A stretch of DNA of 64,000 nucleotides from Pomacea canaliculata (lineage: Eukaryota > Mollusca > Gastropoda > Architaenioglossa > Ampullariidae), in the NCBI RefSeq assembly GCF_003073045.1, contig NC_037603.1, positions 16,250,192 to 16,314,191 on the forward strand, written 5' to 3'. The translations under genes were made by a program, and so were the position numbers. The notes below the pieces were generated by a model. That model ran no database searches. It saw nothing but the letters and a program-made list of their open reading frames with translations, and had not been told where the DNA came from. How positions within the stretch are numbered: position 1 is the stretch's first letter; every line of letters starts with the position of its first letter. This document shows, in pieces, positions 35,963 to 48,000 of this stretch.

Positions 35963-36013
35963 TGACGTCATTGACTGATGTCATTGAATGAGGTCATTGA
36001 CCGATGACGTGTC
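35963..36013 (+). promoter_or_regulatory. CRE-like 13-bp array in a probable promoter
   Basis: Three consecutive 13-mers, TGACGTCATTGAC, TGATGTCATTGAA and TGAGGTCATTGAC, start at 35963, 35976 and 35989, followed by CGATGACGTGTCA. The first contains the full palindromic CREB/ATF site TGACGTCA. A GCCATATTG (YY1-like) sequence follows near 36032. The array ends about 100 bp before the start codon of the next gene. Confidence 0.55.
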
Positions 36014-36112
36014 ACATGCCGTGGAGGTGGCAGCCATATTGACGACGTTGGTAGATTTTGCGGTAGACGATGAGAAGGGCGAACGCATCCCTCACCATGC
36101 AGTGAGGACCTC

Positions 36113-39100
36113 ATGAGCCGGGCGCCGTTTCAAGTAGACGCTGATATTCTGAAAAAGAGACTGAATAGTCTGACAGCACGGACATCGAGGCTCAGCGCCG
36201 AATACGATCTGCTTATGGAGCGAGTGGAACTGCTGGAGAAGCAAGGACTCCAGAACAACGAACTGGTCTGTGTCCTTTCAGATAGTTTCCATTCACCGAC
36301 GGTGGTGGTGACTACAAATTAGCGCGGCTTTCAATGCAGAATGTATTAATTATCTCAAAAGATTCCGCGCCCTCTTCCCATACAATAAATAAGTACAACC
36401 TTAAAATAAACACTAGTGGTAGCAGCCTTGTGTCAGATATAAGGGTTTATAACTGTGGCTGACATTTCCTTCACGATAACTGCGTGAATAACAAAAAGAT
36501 AAGGAATTGCATATGTGCAAAACCTAACTTTCGCATGTCCATTGCGCTAAAAAGTAAAATCCGTCACCTTATAAAAACAATCAAACCCAAAGAAGAATAT
36601 GAAAGCTGTGCTAAATGAATTTATTTGTGCAAAACCTAACTTTCGCATGTCCATTGTGCTAAAAAGTAAAATCCGTCACCTTATAAAAACAATCAAACCC
36701 AAAGAAGAATATGAAAGCTGTGCTAAATGAATTTATTGATGATGATTGATGATTGATTAATGATTGATTGATTATTTGATGATGATGATGATGATGAGGA
36801 GGAGGAGGAGGAGGATGGATGAGGATGGATGGATGATGATGATTGATGATTATGATGATGATTTGTAGTGCGCAAGTATCCATTCCGAAGAACGCTCATT
36901 GGGCAGAAAAAAAACAAAACAAAAACAAAAGAAGAAAAAATAAAGTGAACAAATATATAAAACACCAGGAAAAGTAAAAAATATAGACAGAAGTGTTTCT
37001 TGGTAGTTTAAGACTGGTTTGAAAGAATTCATATCCTCTGAATTCATATCGTGTAATATGCATTTTTTTAAAATCAATGTGATATTGTTTAATATTCATT
37101 TTTCTTAATCTTCGAGTTATTTCTTTTGCTTTTGACTCAGAGTACGCATGCCCACTAAGTGTGCTTCAGAAAATGTCTTCAGCAGCATAGTCGTCGTTGT
37201 CGCTGTGGTGAGCAAGGGAAGTTTGACACGAACTGTTTCTTGTTTAGATGGAGAAGGAGACAAAGGTGGTGCTACTTTTGGAGTTCTTGATGCGCGATGA
37301 CGTCAGAGCCCACGTCATCAACGACTACGTTGTCGTGTTTTTCCGGCTCGTGCTTTTGAAGATGCGACAGCAGGGCCACGACTTCGACGACGTGCTGCAG
37401 CTGAGCAAGGCGCTGGGTGAGGAGGAAGTGGCCCTTGTCTTCAGGTATAAACAAGCACTCAGTCTGTCAGAAATATAAAATCACATAAACAGGTCTGTTT
37501 CCTAATTCATACCTTTCTTACCTTCAGGACCGAAGAATAGCACTCACTGTATCACATATACCAAACGTTACGTCATAGGTCCAATGTGGAATACAATTTT
37601 GAACGTTGCTTGTGTTTGAAAAACAACGATTACAAGTTTCATTCATTAAATTTTGCAGGCACTTTCATTTTTATCTAATACAAACGGGAAGCTTTTCCTA
37701 TGATGAAACCACGAACTCCTAAATATATATATCCGTGATGAAACATTATCAATATGCGTCCATCCTTCACCAATAAAGATTTTAGTTACTAAATTATTAG
37801 CCTGTTGGTATATTCATGGTACTCAATTACTTGAATTGGCCAGACGTCAAATCCCTCTTCACAGAAACAAATGTTTACATCAGCAGACTACTGAGCTACA
37901 AGTGCAACTGTTGGTTACTGGACATCCTCTCTCTTACAATTCATACATACAGTTATCACTTCGGGGATTTTTTTTTTTTTAACCATAAATGCCTGCCTCC
38001 AGCATCAAGCTTCCTTCCCTCAGTTATTCACGACCTTTGAACCTTGCTGCATTTTGCTGCAGGCTGATCCTGCGGGACCTCGATTTCCCCGAGAGTGAGC
38101 TTGGCTCAGTGTTAACGCTGCTGGAGGCCACCAAACACCGGAAGTGGCCTTCCCCCGACGCCTCGCAGGTGCAGACGTCGTCACCCGCCGGGGACGCGCA
38201 GATTTCCTCCGCTCTCATCTACCTGCGCGCACAAGACGAACTTGACCCTCAGGTCAACGCTTCGCTGCGTCGCGCCAATCTGTTTAGCGCACGAGAGCGT
38301 TTTGAGCGACACGGTCGTGTGCGAGGTCGTGCCCGACACAAACATGAACGATAACGCCGCCGACATGACGGTGGCCTGCGAAAGGGGCTGTGGCACGTCT
38401 GACGACGATGTCCCCTGGGACAGCCACAAGGTCCTCAGGCCATGCCACATGTCGACAGCCAGAAGCCGGGGAAAGCAGTGCTGCCGTTTCGACAGGGATG
38501 CCATTCTCCAGTCGCAAAATGTTTTCGAGATGACACCTGGAATCGCGAACAGTATGGGCGTCTTTCGTGGTGTCCGGGGCAACGACGGAGAGAAGATAGA
38601 AGAGGACGTAGATGAGGAGACGGCACGAGACGACGACGGTCCGCATCTGATGATCTGGAGAGCCAGGCGCCACGGGGTCATCAGCTGTGACGTCGGCACC
38701 TCAACCCACGATGTCATGGACTCAACCTTTGACGACATCGATCGCCTGTCGTACACAAGTGATCGTCTGACACCCTTCCGTTTGGCTGGCAGGAGCCTTG
38801 ATGCGGCTGCCATGGCAGCTGATGCAAGTAATGATGATGCTTATTGTTGTAAACATCGCTGTTTTTCAGACATGGAGTCGGGAGCTGACAGGGAATTTTT
38901 TAGGGCTTCACAATTGAAAGAAAAAGAAAAGGAAGAAGAAGACGAGAAGGATGAAGAAGAAGAGAAGCCAGAAGCAAAGGAATGTGAGGTAGAAAACGAG
39001 GATCACTCGGCATCGGAGGAGGAAGCGGAAGAGGAGGATGCCACAGTGGAGGAGAGCTCACCCGTCGCTCGCTACTCGGAGCTGCTAGACCATCGCTACT

Positions 39101-39282
39101 TTAATGCCGCCGTGGAGTTCAGCACCTGGCATTACGTCTTTGATATCTTCGACGAGGCGGATGGCGACGATAACAGGTACAGGGAGGCAGAGGACGACCG
39201 CGAGCAGCCGGCTACCCCCACCGCTACTTCCACCCACATCCCTGCCGAGAAGACGGAATCGTGTGACTGTTACCTGTCGTAA
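36113..39282 (+). CDS. Unrecognised protein: coiled coil, helical core, acidic C-terminus
   Basis: Exon 1 (36113-36265, ATG after a CRE-rich leader) encodes heptad-like LKKRLNSLTARTSRLSAEYD and ERVELLEKQ. Exon 2 (37248-37444) and exon 3 (from 38063) join in phase and give a helical core (VVLLLEFLMRDDVRAHVIND, VVVFFRLVLLKMRQQ, LILRDLDFPESELGSVL). In one frame exon 3 runs to a stop at 38352-38354. A second long frame, offset by one base and without a good ATG of its own, runs 38242-39282 and contains a strongly acidic Glu/Lys stretch (38918-39060). The simplest reading is one protein with a one-base indel between about 38255 and 38300, or an unseen splice there. A polyadenylation hexamer lies at 39615-39620. 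A second acceptor-like site (GTTTTTCAG, ending 38869) offers an alternative last exon. I do not recognise the family. Coding status is likely; function is unknown. Confidence 0.65.
36514..36737. repeat. Perfect-looking tandem duplication, period 112 bp
   Basis: The 112-bp unit starting TGTGCAAAACCTAACTTTCG at 36514 is repeated at 36626 with almost no differences (for example GCGCT against GTGCT). It lies in intron 1 of the coiled-coil gene. High identity means a recent duplication or an assembly artefact. Confidence 0.9.
36735..36870. repeat. GAT/GAG microsatellite
   Basis: A run of GAT, GATT and GAG trinucleotides directly follows the 112-bp duplication. Confidence 0.85.
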
Positions 39283-42200
39283 AGTAGCGTCCGCTTGAGA
39301 GGAAAACTTTGATGAAAGTTGGTGAAAGTGCTGAATAGAATTCATTAGATACTAAAATTTAAGGTCAGTAGACTTTCTTAATGGAGGGGAGAGAGTAATG
39401 TGTGTGTGAGAGAGATTTTCCTTTCATACTAAGGCTTATTTGATCAAAATATTTTCTCACATTTTTTTTCTCGCGTGTTCTGTACTGAAAGGAAATGAGT
39501 TACATCTTACATTTTATTCCTTTGTACATCCAACTTGTCTACAGTCTATACAAACCAGTTTGTATGCGTTTAATGTGAATGCAATTATCTTTTGAGGTGC
39601 TAATGTTGTTTGGAAATAAAAGTGAAGACGGTGCAGCTTCCCCTTGAAGACTACTTGGTCCTTAATGCTGGAAGCTCATGTTAGTTGTACTGTGCTATGA
39701 CTGACACCTTTATCTTGTCCACCCCACGGTTCGTAGCTCACAAACATAACGGGTATATTTGCCCAGATTCTGGGGTGGATCTTCTTGACATAACCCAGAC
39801 TCATTCGTTTAGAAAGTAAACAAGATAGTCTAAGACTGGCCTTTCACACTAACCATGCAGTAGTTCTTTAAGTGTGTGCGTATGGACAAGAAGTGTATGC
39901 ATGGGAAGGGCGTGTGAGAGATGATGATGACGATGATAATGGTGGTGATGCTAGTAAGAAGGTAGATCGATGAAACGGAGAAATAATAAACATAAGCCCA
40001 TGCGCGCGCATACACACTCATCATTTCCAGAAGAACTCCACAATGTTATTTACAAAAAAGTTTATTTGATTAAACTGGAATGTCATAAAGGTTGTCAATG
40101 CCAGTAAAATAGCAGATGTGTTCTGGAACTTTCTTGATGGCGCCAGAAACTGGGCGGGGGCTTTGTTGCGAGGTCGGGCGTGCCGCACAGACAATGGCTT
40201 CCAGTCTCACGAGCAAGCGAGAAAAAAATCTCTGCTCGTATAATAGTTTTTACATCTACATGTATACCCTTCATACATTACCGTGTAAACACCCGTACAA
40301 AGAGAGAACAAGTGACAGATGTAGCTGTATGCATGCACGTGTCCATACACAATGGCAGTTATTTCGCTATTCAGACAGGGTGTTGTGTGGCAGCAAGTAA
40401 CAAACTTACCCACGGGTACTTACACTACAAGTTGTCTTCTTTGTTCGCTCCTAACACTAACTTTGTCTTATGCACAGACTGTCACAACAACTGCAAGTCT
40501 GGGATATGATAGAGTGAGACTATCACAAGCGGGGCCAGAAGAAGAAACATCGGCAAAGTGCCAGAGTTTGTGAAAAAAGTAAACAAACGAAAACATGGCA
40601 TCTGAAAATGCTGTCATAAAGCACAGTGATTTGTTTCACAGAATGGTAACACAACTAAATAGAGAAACTGCTGACAAGCCATGTAAAAATCTGAGATGGA
40701 AGTCAAACTATTCTCATATTTACCTCAAACCCTTGTGGTTTTACACTATGAGGATGTGGTTGTTAAAAAATGGATTTGAAGAATAAACATAAAAATGAAT
40801 TTAAAGAATAAACATAAAAATGAATTTGAAGAATGAACATAATCTTATGTAGCAGACCTTATGTCCGCCCTTTCAAATTTCATCAAACCCGAGACAGGTA
40901 GACATATGCAGACCGTACATAGGCAAATTGAGCGCTCAGAGAGACAGACTGCAGTAGGGAGAAAAACTCACGTCTGATTGATTCCAACAGCGACTACAGC
41001 CGTCGCACCATCTACAGCAGACCACTCAAGACAATAACAGGCGGCGCTTTGTTTGCTTTGATTTCTGTTGCTGAAGTCAACAACGTGGCTGTCGTACCTC
41101 TTTCAAGCGACGACGCCACCGGCGCACTCCAACACCAACACCAGCGTCAAAGCAACATAAAACAAACAGGAGAAAGAGCTAACGACCCTTTTGTTCCAGA
41201 CAAGCAAACACAAAGGCAAGCAACGAGTTAAGTACAGAAGCATGTCAAGCACTGTTGTCAGTACTGACTTTAACTCCGTGCATGTTACTATGTATAGAAA
41301 GCAGAGACTAGGAAAGTGCATAGCATCTGTACATAGTTGTTATTGCTATATGAACATATGAACTGCTCATCGCAGTACAGAACGAAGATGAAGTCCACGC
41401 GCATCTCTTCTGTCTCCGAGAGTAGCGGGCGTACATCTTAAACGTGTAAATGGGATTTTTGCTTCTGGGTGCACCCGGGACTGATCACGGGTACGTATCT
41501 GGGATTTCAACTGAGTACTAGGGATCCATTCGGGATTTCGGCTCACTACAGATATTAGTTCGGGATTTCGGCGAGACAGAAACATGGAAGTGATCACTGT
41601 GTAGCCGCACATGTAACAATTTTCATCTCACTGTGGGTCTGTCGGCATGGCCCCTTCTCGGTTTTAAGCAAGTCCAAACTTCCATCAGAAACTCTGAGTT
41701 ATGCATTAATTTCCTGTTTGTTTCTTCTCAAACACGGATCACACGCTTTGTAAACAATAGCAAGCTTGAAAATAAATTCAACATATTCTGCAGATATTGA
41801 AATTCTTAGGCACTCAAATGCAACAAGCCAACAATCAGGTACAAATCTTGACCATCTGGCAAAACTAGACAGGAAGGTCAGTCTGAACGCCTAAGAGATA
41901 CACTGCATGCAGATCGCTGTACAGAATACAGAATACTATCTCAGAGCAGAACTGGAATAGAAGGAAAGAGACTTAGTGTGGATAAAGAAAAGAAGAAATG
42001 AATGGATGTAATCCAATAACCACAAAAAGAAAAATAGAGACAAAGCAACACCATTCTGGTTCAAATCCGAACCATAACTCGTCTGTCTAGCAAGGTCCAG
42101 AAAGCAAATGAAGTGTGCCGACAGAAACATCTTTAGTTGTCGTCTGTATTATCAACTCATCTGCTCAAGGGTAGAGGGAGTGGTTGTACAAGGCATCTTT

Positions 42201-44244
42201 AAGATCGGATACTCGTGGAAGTAAACTATCTAAGAAAATACTTAGATTCACAGGTAAATTTAGTGTGGGACCTAATAACATTCACTCCTTTTTTAAAAAA
42301 AAAATCCATTTCAGCCAGGTTGGTAAATTTTTACAAAGAAAATTAACAGATTCCTTGGAATTGTCACACGTACCAATAGTTTCATATATATATATATGAA
42401 ACACCGTCAGTCTGACGTCCACGAGAGTCAGTCACGACCACCATTGCCGCTAGCACACCCTCACGACTTTAACAACAGCTGTGTACCCGGAACGTGTCTT
42501 CTCATACCTGTGTTCCAGGCTCCTGCTCGGGTACATCACAGAAGAGAGCCAAGATGAGTTATCTAACGATAAGGACGATGTCTGAAAAAAGTCAATGCCC
42601 GCCACTCTTGCCAGAATTCCTATAACTTCACTTTGCCCACTCTGAGAACTCTCAACTCCATCCTTAAGGTGCACAGACGAGTACAGTCTGCCAAAAGTGA
42701 ATCGTTTTTACCACAGACCAAGCCTCAGGTATGTTTATCGCAGCGCCAGGTGGAAACTCAGCACGCATGTGTAAATAATGAACAAATATACGCCAAGCAT
42801 TTTTTTTTTTTTTACGAGTTGCACTTAGTCGCCTTGTGGAAGGCTGGTGATTTGGTTTAAGCAAAATGACTTTTCCAACTGCTGCTCCCTTCCCTTACCC
42901 TCCCACTCGCCGGAGGCAATGAAACCCAAACGCGATGTTCACCGTGTACTTGAGAACAGTTGTGTACAGTGCGATTCTACATACAAACAAATAAACACAG
43001 CAGCAACAAAATTATGTCCATCACTGTTGTGTCCCATGGAGGAAAGAAGATCATTTTTGCAAATGAATTTTTTTACTTAAGAGATAATCTTTCCGTAGAA
43101 ACTCTGATTCTTCCATTCAGCCCTCGCACCCCACGGCGCTGACTAGGAGTGTAGCTCCAGTGTCGGATGGCAAGCAGGAAGCAGACGTCAGTCTAATTAA
43201 AGCAGCACCCTTTCCCGATGAACAGTTCACTACAACAATTCCATTTCCTGTAACAATGTGCAGTACATTGACATCCTGCAATACACAAACAAAACAACAA
43301 CTCGCGCCCAATACAAGTTTTCTCCACCCACGCAGTCCACAGACCACAACAGCAGCATCGGTTCTGTCGTACATAGTACAAAACAAGCATCTCCTTTCCT
43401 TTAGCACACAACTACAACAAAGTTATTTCCAGTTGCATACCATGACAGTTCTGGCAGTCTACTTGGCAGGTGAATAGACTAGGTGAAACATTCTCCATTC
43501 ACTGATGACAAGTACTTGCTGGCTAAGTCACGATAAACACACTGACGAACACACCGTTGTCTGTCAGGAACTCTTTCAAGTTGTGTCAGCAAGAAATGAC
43601 AGTAAAATGGAAACAAGTCGAGAAAATGTATCGTGAAAACTTGGCAGATCTGTCCTTTGAGAGAGAGTTCAAATCCCTCACAACAACAATGTCAGAGGAT
43701 TACTGAGAAGGCACTCGGAACAGCAACAACACATTCAACACGCCAGCTTCTCCAGTTTTTCCACAACTTCAAAACAACAGACTTTAACCGACATGCCAAA
43801 ATAGTCCTAAGACTGAGTGTATGCACACGCGTATGTATAGGTGTGTATATATATAAGTGCTTTCAGAGAGAGAGGGAACGGGAAAGTGTATGTGTGCGTA
43901 TGTGTGTGTGTGCGAGTGCGTATGTGTGTGTGAGTGAGAGACAGAAATTGTGTGTGTGTAGCCAAATTGTTGAATTCTTAGTTTTTAAAATGGAGATGAA
44001 ATGTGGTGATGCTACTGGAGTTGTGCTGACTATGAATCTCCGGTGAAGACGCTGAGCTGTCCTCACTCCGCAAGGAACACTTGGCCAATGAACACTCGTC
44101 TGCCTCTCCATCAAATCTGTCGAAGTAGATTCGTGGAGGGACGTGCTTTCACAACAAGGCACCCACAAAATCACCATGCCACACATCCCCATGGTCTGTT
44201 GCTGACACTAAAACTCTAAACAAACAAAAAACAATTTCACGTGG
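39283..44244. other. 3' UTRs and intergenic region between convergent genes
   Basis: 39283-39640 is the probable 3' UTR of the coiled-coil gene. TTTATT at 40061-40066 is a minus-strand AATAAA that could end a transcript coming from the right. A 25-bp minisatellite lies at 40770-40843, GGGATTTCGG-type short repeats at 41451-41575, and GT/GA microsatellites at 43845-43955. No supported gene otherwise; open frames here are short and overlap on both strands. Confidence 0.45.
40770..40843. repeat. Three-copy minisatellite, period 25 bp
   Basis: Units begin at 40770, 40795 and 40820 and read ATGRATTTRAAGAATRAACA plus a short A-rich tail. Confidence 0.85.
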
Positions 44245-47200
44245 TCACAGGAAAACAAAGCCAACGATGCCAGTGGTGGCTGTGTCCGTGAGTGGTGTGA
44301 TGGTGACCACGATGATGATTATCATTTCATAATGTCTGTTGAAGAGTTCACTTAACATCTCCCAAAGAAGAAACTGGCGGTAAACTGCAAGCATGGTGAC
44401 ATTCTGCATGATGTCCTCTAAAGAACTTCATCACAGGTGAGCACCGTGCCTGGTGCCTGACAAGCCCCGATGCTCTGACGAAACATGTTTAGGGTCAGGA
44501 CATCATAAGGGGGTTGGGCAAGGGAGATGATGTTAACAGAAAGACGGTAAGTTCAGCACGGTTGTCATGGAGACTTGAGTTTCAGGTTCTGGAAAGGCTC
44601 TAGTGCGGCGCTGCCAGCAGGCCGTGAGACAAGATGGCCACGAAGACTGTCAGGACAGTATACACGGAATGACCTGCAAAATGACACAAAAGTAGTTCTT
44701 GTCATCTCTTTCAATGGGATCTCACGGCAGTTACTTGCCGTTATCATGGCAACAACACAATTTCACAGGAAAGGACTGGACTGCGGGAAGAACCGAGCCC
44801 AGCTTGTGCACGCATATGCAGTCATGCATGAAAATATCTATAAATAGTAATGAAATCTAGATCACCAAGTTTTTGTCTGTCTGTCTGTCTGTCTGAGAAA
44901 GAAGAGAGAAGGAGTGCGTACTGACTTGACCCCGAGTGCGAGTAGTGCACGTGACCGATTCGGTAGCCGCCCCGGAAGCGCCAGCAGCGGACTTCGTCAC
45001 TTCCGTCGCTGCAGTGAAGCGTGCCGTCACACCTCTCACTCTCCGCCACACACATCAAACCGTTTTCGCAGGTGAAGTTGCGCTGGGGACACGACGCCAT
45101 GTCGAAATCTTTGGGCTGAGCTGTCACAGAGGTAAAGAAATACAATTCATTCAGCACGTAACCATGGTAACTCAGTGTATTAAACGACAGAAACATTTCT
45201 CCTTTCTCCTTCTGTACGTTGCTTCACGTGATCAGCCCGCACGTCGTGAGGCGCGGATCACACGGTGCGACAAAGTCCACTGAAGCAAAAATCGGAAGGA
45301 ATTAGGGTTGATCTCTATTTCCTGTGATCATTATTTTTACAAACTTTGTAGACATCATGACTCCTACACGTGGCCAGGGTTGCTGGTGAGCTACACAAGA
45401 TGGCACTATCATGGACAGGGTTTCTGGACAGCTTCCCGAGATGGCACCATCATGGACAGGGTAGCTACTAAGCTACACAAGATGGCACTGTCATGGATAG
45501 GGTTTCTGGTCAGGCATAAGAGAAGGCAACCAGATAGGCAGGGTTTCTGGACAGGTACACGAGAAGACACTCACGTGGGCAGGGTTTCTGGACGCACTCC
45601 TCCTCCTGCTCGCTCTCTCCCTTGCAGTAGAGGCCGCCATCCATGGGCGGGGGGCTGTTGCAGTCGCGGCGGCGCACTCTCATACCGGTCCCGCAGGCCA
45701 CACTGCACTCTCCGAACATCCCCCAATCTGACCACGAACCGTTCTCTGCGGACACATCATGTGACCAGTTTAGTCGACACCTGTTCACAGGTCTGACCGT
45801 CGGTAATTTCACTAGAAACTAAGGTTTCCTCCACTGCGAGCATGCGTGTGTGGGTGTGAGGGAGAGCGTGCGTATGTAGGTGTGTTCGTGTGTTCACTTT
45901 TGTCATCGTGCAAGTGATCTCTACCCTAAATATGTATGCGCTCTTGTACCTTCATGTATGTGTGAAGATAAGGAGTTTTGATTTCTCTTTGAAAGGAAAG
46001 TTCATGTAAATGAAACAATATTTATTTTATAGACCTCCCCTTCCCCAGACATCACACACGGAGACAGGACTTACTGGGGCAGGGCAGCAGAAAGCAGGTG
46101 GCATGTTCGGAGTTGGTGAAGTCGCTGACGGTGCCGTTGTCGTACACCCAGTGCCGGATGCGAGTCTGGATGCCCATGTCGCAGGATGACGAGCACATGG
46201 ACGTTGCACCCCACTCAGCCCAGTGCCCCATAGCACCAGGGAGGCCTGCAAGGACAGGGCAAGGGTCAGGTCAAGGCGTAACCTTCTTTTACTACACAAC
46301 AGCATAATCTACATAGAAATATTGTTGCTATATAGTGCCGGGCGCTATCGTTAGTCTGTGTTTTTACAGCAATAGAAAAACGTAAGCCAGAAAAACAGAT
46401 AGAGCAAAAAACAATGGTGAATTCTGAGCAGAGAACTTTGAAGGTAAAAACTACAGGCTAATAAATCATTTTCAGCTCTACTGGATAAACAGATTGTAAG
46501 GAAGCGTTAAGGAAGGGATGTAGGATCCAAACAATCCAAACGGTTGGGAAAAGGAAGGGAATGTTGATACATAATCAGCATGATTGAAAGCCTGAAATTT
46601 TTCAAAAATAAGGATGCCTTGCAGAAAAAGGATGAAGAGAACACCAATAGCTTGAGATGAAACTGTTTGTATGATACAGGAAAGAAATAACAAACTATGA
46701 TCCAGGAAGAGATGATGACAAGATAACCGCACTACAGGGAAATATCGACATTTTATTTTTATTACACGAAGGAAAATATTTTAAAATTAGACAGGGAATA
46801 TGGCGAATATGTTTCGAGCAAGGAAATAATCCATGCGCAAAGCTTTATACAAAAGCTTGTGTAAAAAAAACCCCAAACTATTTGATTATTTTTTTCTATT
46901 CTTTCTATTTTTATTCTTTTGTTACAGAGAGAGAGAAAAAAAAAAACCGAGAGTTCGGAGGCTAGTCAACGGTTCTCGTGCGTATCTCCAGTGTATGTGA
47001 CTGTATGTCAAGATATTTAATCGAAACTAAATTTGACGAAAATGAGGACGATAGGAATTTTTCTTTCGACTGCTGCTGAATGCCATCATCCCAGAAACTC
47101 CATCCTCAACCCTGCTAAGTGTGTTACTCGGAAAAGCCTGATAAGCAATTGGTGGAATGATAGAATGTTAGATTATGTGAAAGAGTCCTACAAGAGAAGG

Positions 47201-47277
47201 AAGAATGGCTTACCTTGTGGACAGCACCAGACGAGGACAAGCGACACGACCTGCAGGAATTTCGCCGTCAGCGCCAT
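44245..47277 (-). CDS. TSP1-TSP1-LDLa modular surface or secreted protein
   Basis: Five minus-strand exons join in phase. 47277-47214 encodes the start and a signal peptide ([19 protein letters not shown]). 46245-46075 encodes a thrombospondin type 1 repeat ([20 protein letters not shown] ... CFLLPCP). 45745-45575 encodes a second TSP1 repeat ([19 protein letters not shown] ... ECVQKPCP). 45120 to about 44926 encodes an LDL-receptor class A repeat (CPQRNFTC ... [16 protein letters not shown]), with the DGSDE calcium-binding signature. 44417-44245 is a possible last exon: it fits the phase and ends in a hydrophobic tail ([14 protein letters not shown]) that could be a membrane or GPI-anchor segment. 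The total would be 257 residues. Such proteins act outside the cell in adhesion or ligand binding. The first four exons are secure. The last exon, and the donor at 44925 (GTCAGT; GTCAAG at 44930 is an alternative), are inferences. Confidence 0.85.
45365..45594. repeat. 41-bp minisatellite running into a TSP1 exon
   Basis: AGGGT-starting units begin at 45376, 45417, 45458, 45499, 45540 and 45581, exactly 41 bp apart. Most share AGGGTTTCTGG followed by an ACACRAGATGGCA-like part. The last unit lies inside the second TSP1 exon (its codons for QKPCP, minus strand), and the 45540 unit spans the splice donor at 45569-45574. Confidence 0.9.
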
Positions 47278-48000
47278 CTTCAGCTCCCTGCACACAGACA
47301 CACAGACACACAGACAGCCATGAGCCACTAAACGCCTTTAAACGATCAACCGAATAAAAGCAAACGATCGAAGACAGAGGAGACTAAAACTGCTGTTGGA
47401 AACGAGAGAGCGCGGGGCGGGGGATAACTCGTTACACACAGTCTGCCTCCATCACCCATCCGCGCATGCGTCAACCACAAACTCCATTAAGCCAGTGGGG
47501 CTGCTATCTTACGAATCGCCTTCTTTTGGTGTCGGTTGTGCCTAAATATCCTCCGGTTTTTTTTTTTTTTCGCTGTTTTTCTCGTCAAGCAGCTCCCCCT
47601 GGTCTCTGGAAGCAAGTCTCCGAAGCATAAAATTGTTTCACCTCATAAGCGCTGGGGTGCGGCCAGTCAAGTCAGCGCGAGGTCTGGAGCATGCTTGGTG
47701 AGCACCTTGGCCCCCCGCAAATCTTGAAAACGTCGACGAGGAAAATGTTGAGCCCTCATCGATCTGCCATGGCTGTCCCCTTGGCTTGCTTCTGCGTCGT
47801 CATCTCACGGAGTGGGGAGACAACTCTCAGGACCAGGCACGCAGCGGCGACGTGACGAGTTACCGGGGTGAGGGGCGACCGGCGTCCGCTCCGCAAATCA
47901 GCATTGGAGTCGGTCACGTGACCAGCTTTGCCTGAGCCTGCAGACGCGGGGTTAGAAGAGGCGATGTAACTCGGGTCTGATTTTTTAAAAAAAGCGGATT
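47278..48000 (-). promoter_or_regulatory. Probable promoter and 5' region of the TSP1/LDLa gene
   Basis: GC- and CpG-richer than its surroundings. It contains a 12-bp palindrome GGTCACGTGACC at 47912-47923, an E-box of the CLEAR/TFEB-MITF type, about 640 bp upstream of the start codon. ACACAGAC repeats lie at 47291-47316. No transcription start can be fixed. Confidence 0.4.

Noticed and set aside
37816-38040. Open frame just before exon 3 of the coiled-coil gene
   Set aside because: It contains the poly-T tract and lies where the intron must be. The acceptor at 38062 gives a better phase-matched join.
43845-44046. Plus-strand open frame through GT/GA repeats
   Set aside because: Most of its length is microsatellite translated as Arg/Glu/Val/Cys repeats.
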